DNA from: Frankiales bacterium
GTDB taxonomy: Bacteria; Actinomycetota; Actinomycetes; Mycobacteriales; SCTD01
NCBI GenBank assembly: GCA_025965495.1
Contig: JAOPWW010000241.1
Span: 1-8,778 of the forward strand
Direction of reading: 5' to 3'
Length of the DNA stretch: 8,778 nucleotides
Under the pieces are notes generated by a model. The model worked only from the letters and a program-made list of their open reading frames with translations. It was not told where the DNA came from and did no database searches. The position numbers and the translations under genes were made by a program. Below, piece after piece: positions 1 to 5,953 of the stretch (position 1 is the stretch's first letter; the number at the start of each line of letters is the position of its first letter).

Positions 1-237
1 CTGCGCGAGCTGGCCCGCATGACCAGCCGCCACCTGCTGCTGTCGGTCCCGCACGAGCCGTTCTTCCGCGGCTCCAACCTGCTGACCGGGCGCTACCTGA
101 AGGACCTGGGCAACACCCCGGGGCACCTCAACCACTGGACCGGCGCCGGCTTCCAGCGCTTCGTCTCGCAGGTCGCGTCCGTGCGCGCCGTGGCGACCCC
201 CTACCCCTGGACGATCGTCTGGGCCACGAAGGCCTGA
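1..237 (+). CDS. Class I SAM-dependent methyltransferase, C-terminal fragment (5' end outside window)
   Basis: The reading frame is open from base 1 to the TGA at 235-237 and gives 78 residues of a C-terminus; the gene starts upstream of the window. An internal ATG at 19 is not a credible start because the frame continues through it. The visible part includes SVPHEPFFRGSN, then a glycine/asparagine-rich stretch with GHLNHW, and ends in a beta-strand-like PYPWTIVWATKA. This arrangement is familiar from the last third of Methyltransf_11/23-type enzymes found beside glycosyltransferases in surface-glycan loci, where the SVPHEP segment follows the 'cLkPGG'-type loop. The SAM-binding motif itself lies outside the window, so the family call rests on the C-terminus alone. 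The next gene starts 11 bases downstream, and its ribosome binding site overlaps this stop codon, so the two are probably co-transcribed. The substrate cannot be read from the fragment; a sugar or lipid-linked glycan is inferred from context. Confidence 0.6.
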   Translation: MRELARMTSRHLLLSVPHEPFFRGSNLLTGRYLKDLGNTPGHLNHWTGAGFQRFVSQVASVRAVATPYPWTIVWATKA

Positions 238-242
238 AGGAG
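237..242 (+). promoter_or_regulatory. Ribosome binding site for the GT2 gene
   Basis: AAGGAG begins on the last base of the upstream TGA and sits 6 bases before the GTG at 249. It supports this GTG as the start and suggests coupled translation with the upstream methyltransferase. Confidence 0.7.
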
Positions 243-248
243 CTCGCT

Positions 249-1259
249 GTGCGCCTCGTCGTCCAGGTCCCCTGCCTCAACGAGGAGGAGACCCTCCCCC
301 TCGTCCTGTCGACGATCCCGACGCAGATCCCGGGCATCGACGAGATCATCGTCCTGATCATCGACGACGGGTCCACCGACCGGACCGTCGAGGTGGCGCG
401 CGCGCACGGCGTTACCCACTTCGTCCGCCACGCGCGCAACCGCGGGCTCGGCCGCTCCTTCCACGACGGCGTGCAGCGGGCGCTCGAGCTCGGGGCAGAC
501 ATCGTCGTCAACACCGACGGCGACAACCAGTACCCGCAGGAGCGCATCCCGGACCTGGTGCAGCCGATCCTCGAGGGCCGGGCCGACGTCGTCATCGCCG
601 ACCGGCAGGTCCACCTCGTCGAGCACTTCTCCGGCCCCAAGGTGCTGCTGCAGAAGCTCGGCAGCGCAGTCGTCAACAAGGCGGCCGGGACCGAGCTGCC
701 CGACGCCGCGAGCGGCTTCCGCGCCTACTCCCGCGACTCGCTCATGCTGCTGAACACGATCACGCAGTTCAGCTACTGCATGGAGACGATCATCCAGGCC
801 GGCAACAAGCGGATGAAGATCGAGTCCGTCCCGGTCCGGACGAACCCGAAGACCCGTGAGTCGCGCCTGTTCACGAGCACCTGGCAGCACGTGCTCAAGT
901 CGTCCGGGGCCATCGTCAAGGCCTACATCATGTACAAGCCGTACGTGATCTTCAGCGTCCTCGCCGGCCTGTTCGGCGTCCTCGGCCTGCTGCCCTTCGC
1001 CCGCTACGCCGTCCTCAAGGCGTCCGGCAACGACGGCAGCCACGTGCAGTCCCTGCTGGTCGGGACGGTCTTCCTGGTCATGAGCTTCATGAGCGTGATC
1101 GTCGGGATCATCGGCGACCTGCTGCGGACCAACCGCGCCCTCATCGAGGACACCCTCGAGCACACCAAGAAGATGCGCTTCGGGATGCTCGACCCCGCGA
1201 GCCCCGCGCCCGTCGAGGTGGCCGAGCGGGCCCTGACCTCTGCCCGCCGCGTCGTCTGA
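249..1259 (+). CDS. Family 2 glycosyltransferase with two C-terminal membrane helices
   Basis: 336 residues, GTG start with a good Shine-Dalgarno 6 bases upstream. The N-terminal GT-A domain is clear: QVPCLNEEETLPLVL at residues 6-20, the nucleotide-binding IIDDGSTDRT (D39, D40), and the metal-binding DGD at 90-92 within NTDGDNQYPQE. An acceptor-loop motif DAASGFRAYSRD follows in the middle. Two hydrophobic segments close the protein, at about residues 232-256 and 268-291, followed by a charged cytoplasmic tail. This layout matches dolichyl/polyprenyl-phosphate sugar transferases and related membrane-anchored GT2 enzymes (DPM1/GtrB-like). The likely reaction is transfer of a sugar from a nucleotide donor to polyprenyl phosphate or to a lipid-linked glycan on the inner face of the membrane; the sugar is unknown. 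If it makes polyprenyl-phosphate sugar, the two GT-C-like proteins further along would be natural users (inference). The acyltransferase gene starts 2 bases after its stop. Confidence 0.88.
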   Translation: MRLVVQVPCLNEEETLPLVLSTIPTQIPGIDEIIVLIIDDGSTDRTVEVARAHGVTHFVRHARNRGLGRSFHDGVQRALELGADIVVNTDGDNQYPQERIPDLVQPILEGRADVVIADRQVHLVEHFSGPKVLLQKLGSAVVNKAAGTELPDAASGFRAYSRDSLMLLNTITQFSYCMETIIQAGNKRMKIESVPVRTNPKTRESRLFTSTWQHVLKSSGAIVKAYIMYKPYVIFSVLAGLFGVLGLLPFARYAVLKASGNDGSHVQSLLVGTVFLVMSFMSVIVGIIGDLLRTNRALIEDTLEHTKKMRFGMLDPASPAPVEVAERALTSARRVV

Positions 1260-1261
1260 GC

Positions 1262-1954
1262 GTGGCCGCCTCCGAGTTCGCCACCTACCGGGCGCTGGCC
1301 CACGAGCTGGCCGGCCCGGGCGAGACCAGCCTGCGCGCCTTCTACGCCGGTGCCGCCCGCCACCGGCTGCTGCCGCGCCTGCGGGGCGAGCGGCCCCGAC
1401 CGATCTGGATCGGCAGCCGGACCGTCCTCGACGGCGCCGAGCGGATCACGGTCAGCCAGGGCGGCGCCCTGCGGATCGGCCTCGGGAGCTTCGGGCTGTC
1501 CAGCGAGCACGACGCGAGCGTCGTCCGGGTCCGCGAGGGCGCGAGCCTGCACTGCGAGGGCGTCGTCAGCCTGCAGCGCGGGGTGCGGGTCGTCGTCGAC
1601 GGCGGGCAGCTCACGTTCGGCCACGGCACGAACGTCAACGGGACCGGCACGAAGCTCCTGTGCGCCACCGGCATCACGATCGGCGCGTTCTGCACCTTCT
1701 CCTGGGACGTCCAGGTGCTCGACAACGACTTCCACGCCCTCACCGTCGGCGGCGTGGAGCGGCCGAGCGCGGCCCCCGTCGTCATCGGGGACCGCGTCTG
1801 GGTCGGCACCCGGGCCGTCGTCCTCAAGGGCGTCACGATCGGGGACGGCGCCGTCGTCGCGGCCGGCGCGGTCGTGAGCAGGGACGTGCCGGCGGGCGCG
1901 GTCGTGGCGGGAGTCCCGGCCAAGGTCGTGGGGTCCGCCGACAGCTGGCGCTAG
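1262..1954 (+). CDS. Left-handed beta-helix (hexapeptide repeat) acyltransferase
   Basis: 230 residues. The C-terminal half is a typical hexapeptide-repeat acyltransferase: VVIGDRVWVGTRAVVLKGV at about 173-191, then VTIGDGAVVAAGAVVSRDV and the closing VVAGVPAKVV that ends most members of the NodL/LacA/WbbJ/maltose-acetyltransferase group. DNDFHAL around 154-160 carries the conserved catalytic-type histidine (H158). The first ~110 residues are less regular, with shallow coils such as VSQGGALRIG and VVRVREGASLHCEG, so the helix may be longer than in short acetyltransferases. The enzyme probably transfers an acetyl group from acetyl-CoA to a sugar hydroxyl or amino group in the cytoplasm, as a trimer (family knowledge). 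The GTG start is 2 bases beyond the preceding stop and has no clear ribosome binding site, so translation is probably coupled to the GT2 gene. It is the last gene of this operon and is followed by a strong hairpin. The sugar substrate cannot be predicted. Confidence 0.88.
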   Translation: MAASEFATYRALAHELAGPGETSLRAFYAGAARHRLLPRLRGERPRPIWIGSRTVLDGAERITVSQGGALRIGLGSFGLSSEHDASVVRVREGASLHCEGVVSLQRGVRVVVDGGQLTFGHGTNVNGTGTKLLCATGITIGAFCTFSWDVQVLDNDFHALTVGGVERPSAAPVVIGDRVWVGTRAVVLKGVTIGDGAVVAAGAVVSRDVPAGAVVAGVPAKVVGSADSWR

Positions 1955-1956
1955 TC

Positions 1957-1987
1957 CGGCTCCCGCCGGGCGGGCCGGCGGGAGCCG
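1957..1987. terminator. Perfect 13-bp hairpin between convergent genes, probable bidirectional terminator
   Basis: CGGCTCCCGCCGG (1957-1969) pairs without mismatch with CCGGCGGGAGCCG (1975-1987) around a 5-base loop. It starts 3 bases after the acyltransferase stop and lies 8 bases beyond the stop of the tiny minus-strand ORF. There is no U-tract on either side, as is common for actinomycete hairpin terminators. The symmetry would serve both converging transcripts. Confidence 0.75.
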
Positions 1988-1994
1988 CGACGGG

Positions 1995-2030
1995 CTACTC
2001 CTTCTCGCAACCGCACTCAGGACAGCTCAT
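1995..2030 (-). CDS. Tiny cysteine-rich ORF, 11 residues (MSCPECGCEKE)
   Basis: On the minus strand, ATG at 2030-2028 opens an ORF of 11 codons that ends in TAG at 1997-1995. The peptide is MSCPECGCEKE, with three cysteines in a CxxCxC pattern, a half-zinc-ribbon-like arrangement. AGGAGG stands 4 bases before the ATG, by far the strongest ribosome binding site in the window, and the ATG contrasts with the GTG starts of the other genes. The stop is followed 8 bases later by the hairpin at 1957-1987. It lies 43 bases downstream of the stop of the membrane-protein gene, so it could be the last cistron of that operon, or have its own weak promoter. I do not recognise the peptide. It could be a metal- or thiol-binding micropeptide. 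It is unlikely to be a cysteine-attenuation leader, because no same-strand gene follows the terminator within the window. Such a short ORF could also be chance. Confidence 0.4.
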   Translation of the reverse strand: MSCPECGCEKE

Positions 2031-2034
2031 GACG

Positions 2035-2040
2035 CCTCCT
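2035..2040 (-). promoter_or_regulatory. Strong Shine-Dalgarno for the tiny ORF
   Basis: The minus strand reads GAGAGGAGGCGTCATG. AGGAGG matches the anti-Shine-Dalgarno perfectly and extends upstream with GAG; the spacer to ATG is 4 bases, slightly short. It is the main evidence that the tiny ORF is translated. Confidence 0.5.
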
Positions 2041-2060
2041 CTCGGTGCTCGCGGGACCCC

Positions 2061-2090
2061 AGTCTGCGCCCCGTCAGCCCGCCGCGTCAC
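2061..2090 (-). promoter_or_regulatory. Weak candidate promoter for the tiny ORF
   Basis: The minus strand shows GTGACG (2090-2085), 18 bases, then CAGACT (2066-2061). These match the -35 consensus at 4 of 6 and the -10 consensus at 3 of 6 positions. Transcription from about 2054 would give a leader of roughly 24 bases containing the AGGAGG. It overlaps the end of the membrane-protein gene. Matches this weak occur by chance, so this is only suggestive. Confidence 0.2.
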
Positions 2091-3777
2091 GCACGTGGTA
2101 CCAGGCGGCGACGTCGCCCGTGACGACGTCAGGTCCCCGACCGAGCAGGCTGGTCACGTAGCGCTGGACCTCCCCGGACCCCGGCGTCGGGAGGGCGACC
2201 AGGACGCTGTCGACCCGCAGGTCGGCGAGCTCGGCCCGGACCCGCGCGTCCAGCGCGGCGCTGCGCGGGACCGGCGCACCCCGGCGCACGTCGGCCAGCA
2301 GCTGCTCGAGGAAGGTGCGGCTGCCGGTGAACGTGCCGGCGCCCGAGGCCTCCGGGGTGATCACGTAGCCGCCGAGCGACCGGTAGCGGAAGCCCGCCTC
2401 CGCCTGCCACAGCATCGGCGCGCTCTCCGGGAAGCGCGGGACCGGGTAGGTCAGCGCGACGCTGCCCTCCGGGACGGCCCGGACCGCCGCGCTGGTGAAG
2501 TACGGCGGCACGTCGGCCTCGACGTAGTCGTAGGGCCAGGCCGGCAGCAGCGGGACCAGGCAGGCCAGGGCGAGGACGCCCGCGGGCAGCAGCCGCAGCC
2601 GGCCGGTGGCGTGCAGCCGGTCCAGCCCGACCGCGAGCACCAGGGCCGCGCACAGCACGACGTAGAGGCTGTAGCGGACCGCGGCCATGTTCTCCAGCAC
2701 CGGCAGGCGCGCCAGGAGCGCGAAGGGCAGCGGCACGCCGGTGTCCGTCCCGCCGACGTGCAGCCGCTCCCCCAGCGACAGCACCCACACGACGACGCCG
2801 AGCACCCCCGCGAAGCGCACGACGGCGACCTTCCGGTGGGCCACGGCCAGGCCGACGAGCACGAGCAGCAGCGGCCCGCCGAGGTAGCTGCCGTTCTCGC
2901 TGGCGTTGCCGCCCCAGTCGCGGGTGAGGGAGGTGCCGAGCAGCTGGAAGGTCGTCGGGACGACCGCGCCGAGCAGGTCCGCGGCGTACGGGGAGGCGTC
3001 CTGGACGGGGGCGGTCACCCGCTGCGGCCCGCCGAACTGGACCGACAGGGGGTAGGCGGCGAGCAGGGTGAGCACCACCGCGGCCGACCCCAGTCCCACG
3101 GCCGCGTGCCGGAGCTTCCCGGCCAGGCCGTGCTGCGCCACCAGGACGAGCAGGCCGCAGGCGCAGACGACGAACGTGCTCGCGAGGACCTCCTCGGTGG
3201 TGAGCAGCTGCGCGGTCGCGACCAGTCCGAGGAGCACCCCGCGGCCGACGGCGGACCGGGTCTGGCGCACCAGGAGGTCGTCGAGCAGGAGCAGCACCAG
3301 GGGCGGCAGGGCGACGAGCGAGAGGTTGAGGTGGCCGCTGCCCTGCGCGACCAGGTACGGCGAGAAGCCGTACAGCAGGCCCGCGGCGAACCGGGCCGGC
3401 GGCCACGGCGCCCAGCGCCCGGCGACCGCCCACATGCTCGTCGCCGACAGGGCGAACGCCAGCACCCCGAGCAGCGTGTGGCTGGCCAGCACCCCGACCG
3501 TCTGCGTCACGGGGGCGAGCAGCACGCCCGGCAGCGGCAGCAGGGTGTTCCACATCAGGTTGACGCCGTCGGGGACGCCCAGGGCGTGCGAGACGAACGG
3601 GGTGCGTCCGGAGAGCAGGGCCGACGGCGTCCAGGCGAGGAACCAGTCGGTCTGGGGGGCGTCTCGGCAGGCGCACTGCGTCGTCGTGGCGAGCGACCGG
3701 AGCGCGGGCAGGTGCCCGAGCACGGCCAGCAGCAGGTAGAGCAGGGGCGCGGTCAGCCGACGGGCGGCGGCCCTCAC
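2074..3777 (-). CDS. Polytopic membrane protein, probable GT-C-type glycosyltransferase (567 aa)
   Basis: The frame is open far upstream, but the real start is taken as the GTG at 3777, which overlaps the preceding stop as GTGA and leads straight into a membrane segment (LTAPLLYLLLAVLGHLPAL). That gives 567 residues. About ten hydrophobic helices are spread over residues 10-410, followed by a hydrophilic C-terminal domain of about 155 residues. The first extracytoplasmic loop carries CACRDAPQTDWFLAW (35-49) followed by the SGRTPFVSHALGVPDGVNL region. That acidic loop and the 'G-x-NPF...PxGVNL' style are typical of large uncharacterised actinobacterial membrane proteins thought to have a GT-C fold and to use polyprenyl-phosphate sugars. 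TTEEVLAS (193-200) and NMAAVRYSLY (363-372) are other conserved-looking segments. The expected role is transfer of a sugar on the outer face of the membrane (inference). It could instead be a non-catalytic YfhO-like relative. No clear ribosome binding site is visible, so translation is probably coupled to the upstream gene. Confidence 0.75.
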   Translation of the reverse strand: MRAAARRLTAPLLYLLLAVLGHLPALRSLATTTQCACRDAPQTDWFLAWTPSALLSGRTPFVSHALGVPDGVNLMWNTLLPLPGVLLAPVTQTVGVLASHTLLGVLAFALSATSMWAVAGRWAPWPPARFAAGLLYGFSPYLVAQGSGHLNLSLVALPPLVLLLLDDLLVRQTRSAVGRGVLLGLVATAQLLTTEEVLASTFVVCACGLLVLVAQHGLAGKLRHAAVGLGSAAVVLTLLAAYPLSVQFGGPQRVTAPVQDASPYAADLLGAVVPTTFQLLGTSLTRDWGGNASENGSYLGGPLLLVLVGLAVAHRKVAVVRFAGVLGVVVWVLSLGERLHVGGTDTGVPLPFALLARLPVLENMAAVRYSLYVVLCAALVLAVGLDRLHATGRLRLLPAGVLALACLVPLLPAWPYDYVEADVPPYFTSAAVRAVPEGSVALTYPVPRFPESAPMLWQAEAGFRYRSLGGYVITPEASGAGTFTGSRTFLEQLLADVRRGAPVPRSAALDARVRAELADLRVDSVLVALPTPGSGEVQRYVTSLLGRGPDVVTGDVAAWYHVRDAAG

Positions 3778-5894
3778 GTCCCGGTGACGCGCCAGACCGA
3801 CAGCTGCCCCTTCACGGTCTTCTCCTCGTCGGGCCGGGAGAAGTCGCTCTCCTCCCACATGGGCAGCGCGTAGTCGATCGTCGTCAGCGGCGTGACGGCC
3901 GCGGGGTCGACGCCCTCGGGCAGCTGGCCCTTGTCGGCGACGACGAACAGCGGCATGCCGGGGAAGCGCTTGCGGTAGTCCGCGATGACGACGGCACGGT
4001 TCGCGGGGTCGACGGGCAGCAGCGCCGAGACCTCGCCCTCGGCCAGCCAGACGGGGGTCGCGAACAGCTGGGTCGGGCCCGTGCAGCAGCCCTGGTTCGG
4101 CTCCCACAGGTACAGCCCGGTCTTGCCGGGCGACAGGGCCGACACCTGCTCGGCGACCTGGACCGAGCCCTTCCACTCGTCGTGGCTGCGCAGCGGGAGC
4201 GACTGCGACAGGAACACCGCGAGCAGGCCGCCGAGCGCGAGGACCGACGGGACGCGCAGCAGCGCCCGGCCGCGGTGGCGCCAGACGAACCCGAAGGCGA
4301 GCGCCAGGGCGACGAGCACCAGGATCCCGGGCATCACGGTCGGCACGTAGCGGCGCGTCCACCACAGCAGCCGGGTCGAGTTGCGGGCCGAGTAGGCGTA
4401 GAGCGGGAACAGCGCCAGCGTCGGCAGCACGACGGCCCACACCGACGCCCGCCACCGCCGCAGCGCGACGACGGCGACGCCGAGCAGCATAAGGCCGAAG
4501 CCGGGCAGGGTGAAGAACCAGGTCAGGCGGGCCATGATCTGCTCGTCGAAGGAGCGGACGGTCCGGCCGAGGTAGTCGAAGGTGTCCTCGCCGAACAGCC
4601 GCGGCCGCAGGTACCCGAGCGTAAGCAGGCCGGCCGCACCGAGCGTGACCAGGGCGCCGAGCACGACCTGGACCCGCCGCACCTGCGCCAGGGCCACCAG
4701 GCCGCCGCCCCGACGGCGGGCCACGGCCCGGTCCGCGAGGCCGATCGCCGCCCCCGCGAGGAGCAGCCCGACGCAGGTCGCCGCCAGGACCTTCTCGGTC
4801 GGGACCTGGTTGGCCGCCGAGTAGTAGGCGGCGTAGTCGTAGGCCTGACGCAGCGCGTGCGGCAGAACCGCCGCCAGGCCCGCGGCGCCCCACCACGCGC
4901 GCGCGTCCCAGCGGCGGACGGCGAGCAGCAACGCGCCGACGCCGACCGCCATGACGACGAGCAGCACGCCGTCGGCCCGGTTCAGCCAACCGATCCCGAC
5001 CCACAGGCCGGCCAGCCCGGCGGCCGGCCGCCACCCGGTCTGCAGGGCGACGACGACGCCGAGCAGGGCCCCGAGGTAGAGCGACTGCGCCAGGACCTCC
5101 GTGGTCGGGAAGCGGGACTGCCAGACCTCGAGCATGTTCGTCGCCAGCAGCAGCCCGCCCGCCGCACCAGCCGCGAGCCCGGCCGGACCGCGGCGGCTCC
5201 CGAGCAGGGCGTCCCCGGCCCGACGCAGGAGCGCGACGAGCAGCAGCACCGACAGGACCGCCGGGACGGGCACCGTCCAGAACAGCGCGCGGTGCCCGCC
5301 GAGCTCGTACGACGTCGCCAGCCAAGCGGGCCACAGGTGGTAGAACTGCGGCACGATCGTGCAGCCGTCCGCGTGCGGGCCGCAGGAGCCGTCGGCGGCC
5401 TTCTGGCCGTGGATCCAGACGCCGGGCAGGCGCGCGCCGGGACCGGCCAACTGCACCGGGGCGGCGCTGCCGAGCAGCGGGTCGACGAACGCGTAGCTGC
5501 CGGTCCGGGCGATCGAGGCGGCGTGCGCGACGTAGACGCCGGGGTCCTTGTCGACGACGCCGTAGGAGAAGCCCGGGAACGTCAGGGCCGCCGCGACCGC
5601 CGCGCAGCCCACGGCCACGACGAGGCCGGGCACGTCCGCCCGGACCCGGAAGCGCCCGCGGCCCGACCGCGCCGCCAGCACGACGACGACGACCAGCGCC
5701 GCCGCCGCCAGGGCGAACACGCCCGGTGCGGTGTGGTGGCCGACGTGGGCCAGGACCAGCGCCGCCCAGGCCGACAGCGAGACGACCAGGAGCGCGCCCC
5801 CGGCGAGCAGATCGAGGCCGGTGAGCTCGGCGCGCACCGGCGGCGCCCCCTCCGGCTCCCGGGCGACGGCGGGCCCGGCCAGCGTGGAGGTCAC
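3774..5894 (-). CDS. Polytopic membrane protein, probable GT39/PMT-like (GT-C) glycosyltransferase (706 aa)
   Basis: 706 residues from a GTG at 5894. After a short proline/glutamate-rich cytoplasmic start come helices at about 27-50 and 57-75, and then roughly ten more to about residue 565. The first large extracytoplasmic loop contains VVDKDPGVYVAHAASIARTG with a D-x-D pair (D115, D117), the position where GT-C enzymes carry catalytic acidic residues. It continues to IVPQFYHLWPAWLATSYELGG (180-200), where QFYHLWPA resembles the GT39/ArnT-type consensus. RFPTTEVLAQ (261-270) and RRYVPTVMPG (514-523) are further GT-C-like segments. Residues ~570-706 form a soluble domain on the outer face, with an unusual CC pair at 603-604. 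The predicted activity is transfer from a polyprenyl-phosphate sugar to a glycan, lipid or protein acceptor outside the membrane; acceptor and sugar are unknown. The start lacks a Shine-Dalgarno, but TACCCT is placed for a leaderless transcript. The next gene overlaps its stop by four bases. Confidence 0.8.
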   Translation of the reverse strand: MTSTLAGPAVAREPEGAPPVRAELTGLDLLAGGALLVVSLSAWAALVLAHVGHHTAPGVFALAAAALVVVVVLAARSGRGRFRVRADVPGLVVAVGCAAVAAALTFPGFSYGVVDKDPGVYVAHAASIARTGSYAFVDPLLGSAAPVQLAGPGARLPGVWIHGQKAADGSCGPHADGCTIVPQFYHLWPAWLATSYELGGHRALFWTVPVPAVLSVLLLVALLRRAGDALLGSRRGPAGLAAGAAGGLLLATNMLEVWQSRFPTTEVLAQSLYLGALLGVVVALQTGWRPAAGLAGLWVGIGWLNRADGVLLVVMAVGVGALLLAVRRWDARAWWGAAGLAAVLPHALRQAYDYAAYYSAANQVPTEKVLAATCVGLLLAGAAIGLADRAVARRRGGGLVALAQVRRVQVVLGALVTLGAAGLLTLGYLRPRLFGEDTFDYLGRTVRSFDEQIMARLTWFFTLPGFGLMLLGVAVVALRRWRASVWAVVLPTLALFPLYAYSARNSTRLLWWTRRYVPTVMPGILVLVALALAFGFVWRHRGRALLRVPSVLALGGLLAVFLSQSLPLRSHDEWKGSVQVAEQVSALSPGKTGLYLWEPNQGCCTGPTQLFATPVWLAEGEVSALLPVDPANRAVVIADYRKRFPGMPLFVVADKGQLPEGVDPAAVTPLTTIDYALPMWEESDFSRPDEEKTVKGQLSVWRVTGT

Positions 5895-5900
5895 CCCGCG

Positions 5901-5906
5901 AGGGTA
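5901..5906 (-). promoter_or_regulatory. -10 box for the minus-strand membrane-protein operon, leaderless
   Basis: The minus strand reads TACCCT, matching the TANNNT rule for actinobacterial -10 boxes. Six bases separate it from the GTG, so the expected start of transcription falls on the first base of the start codon (5894). No clear -35 box is visible. The absence of a Shine-Dalgarno before this GTG fits a leaderless mRNA. Confidence 0.5.
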
Positions 5907-5940
5907 GCGGCGCCTGCCGGGTCGGGGCGCCCGCCGCGAC

Positions 5941-5946
5941 TAGGCT
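5941..5946 (+). promoter_or_regulatory. -10 box for the export operon, leaderless
   Basis: TAGGCT matches TANNNT and ends 7 bases before the GTG at 5954, placing the transcript start at 5953 or 5954. There is no Shine-Dalgarno in the short space, so a leaderless transcript is likely. No convincing -35 box is seen in the GC-rich DNA upstream. Confidence 0.5.
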
Positions 5947-5953
5947 CCCGGGC

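Noticed and set aside
201..1163. Long open frame on the minus strand (320 codons) opposite the GT2 gene
   Set aside because: Its translation is rich in D, V, R, G, H and A with no domain pattern; it mirrors the codon bias of the clear GT2 gene on the other strand.
1995..2030. Tiny ORF as a cysteine-responsive attenuator leader peptide
   Set aside because: An attenuator needs a regulated gene on the same strand after the hairpin; beyond it lie only the oppositely oriented acyltransferase and GT2 genes.
1660..3873. 737-codon plus-strand open frame across the acyltransferase end, terminator and membrane-protein gene
   Set aside because: Low-complexity R/G/H/Q/E-rich translation running through the hairpin and antisense to a clear membrane protein; a GC-bias artefact.
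5909..5931. Two GGCGCC palindromes 11 bases apart in the divergent gap, as a possible operator
   Set aside because: GGCGCC recurs many times by chance in DNA this GC-rich, and the flanks do not extend into a convincing dyad.
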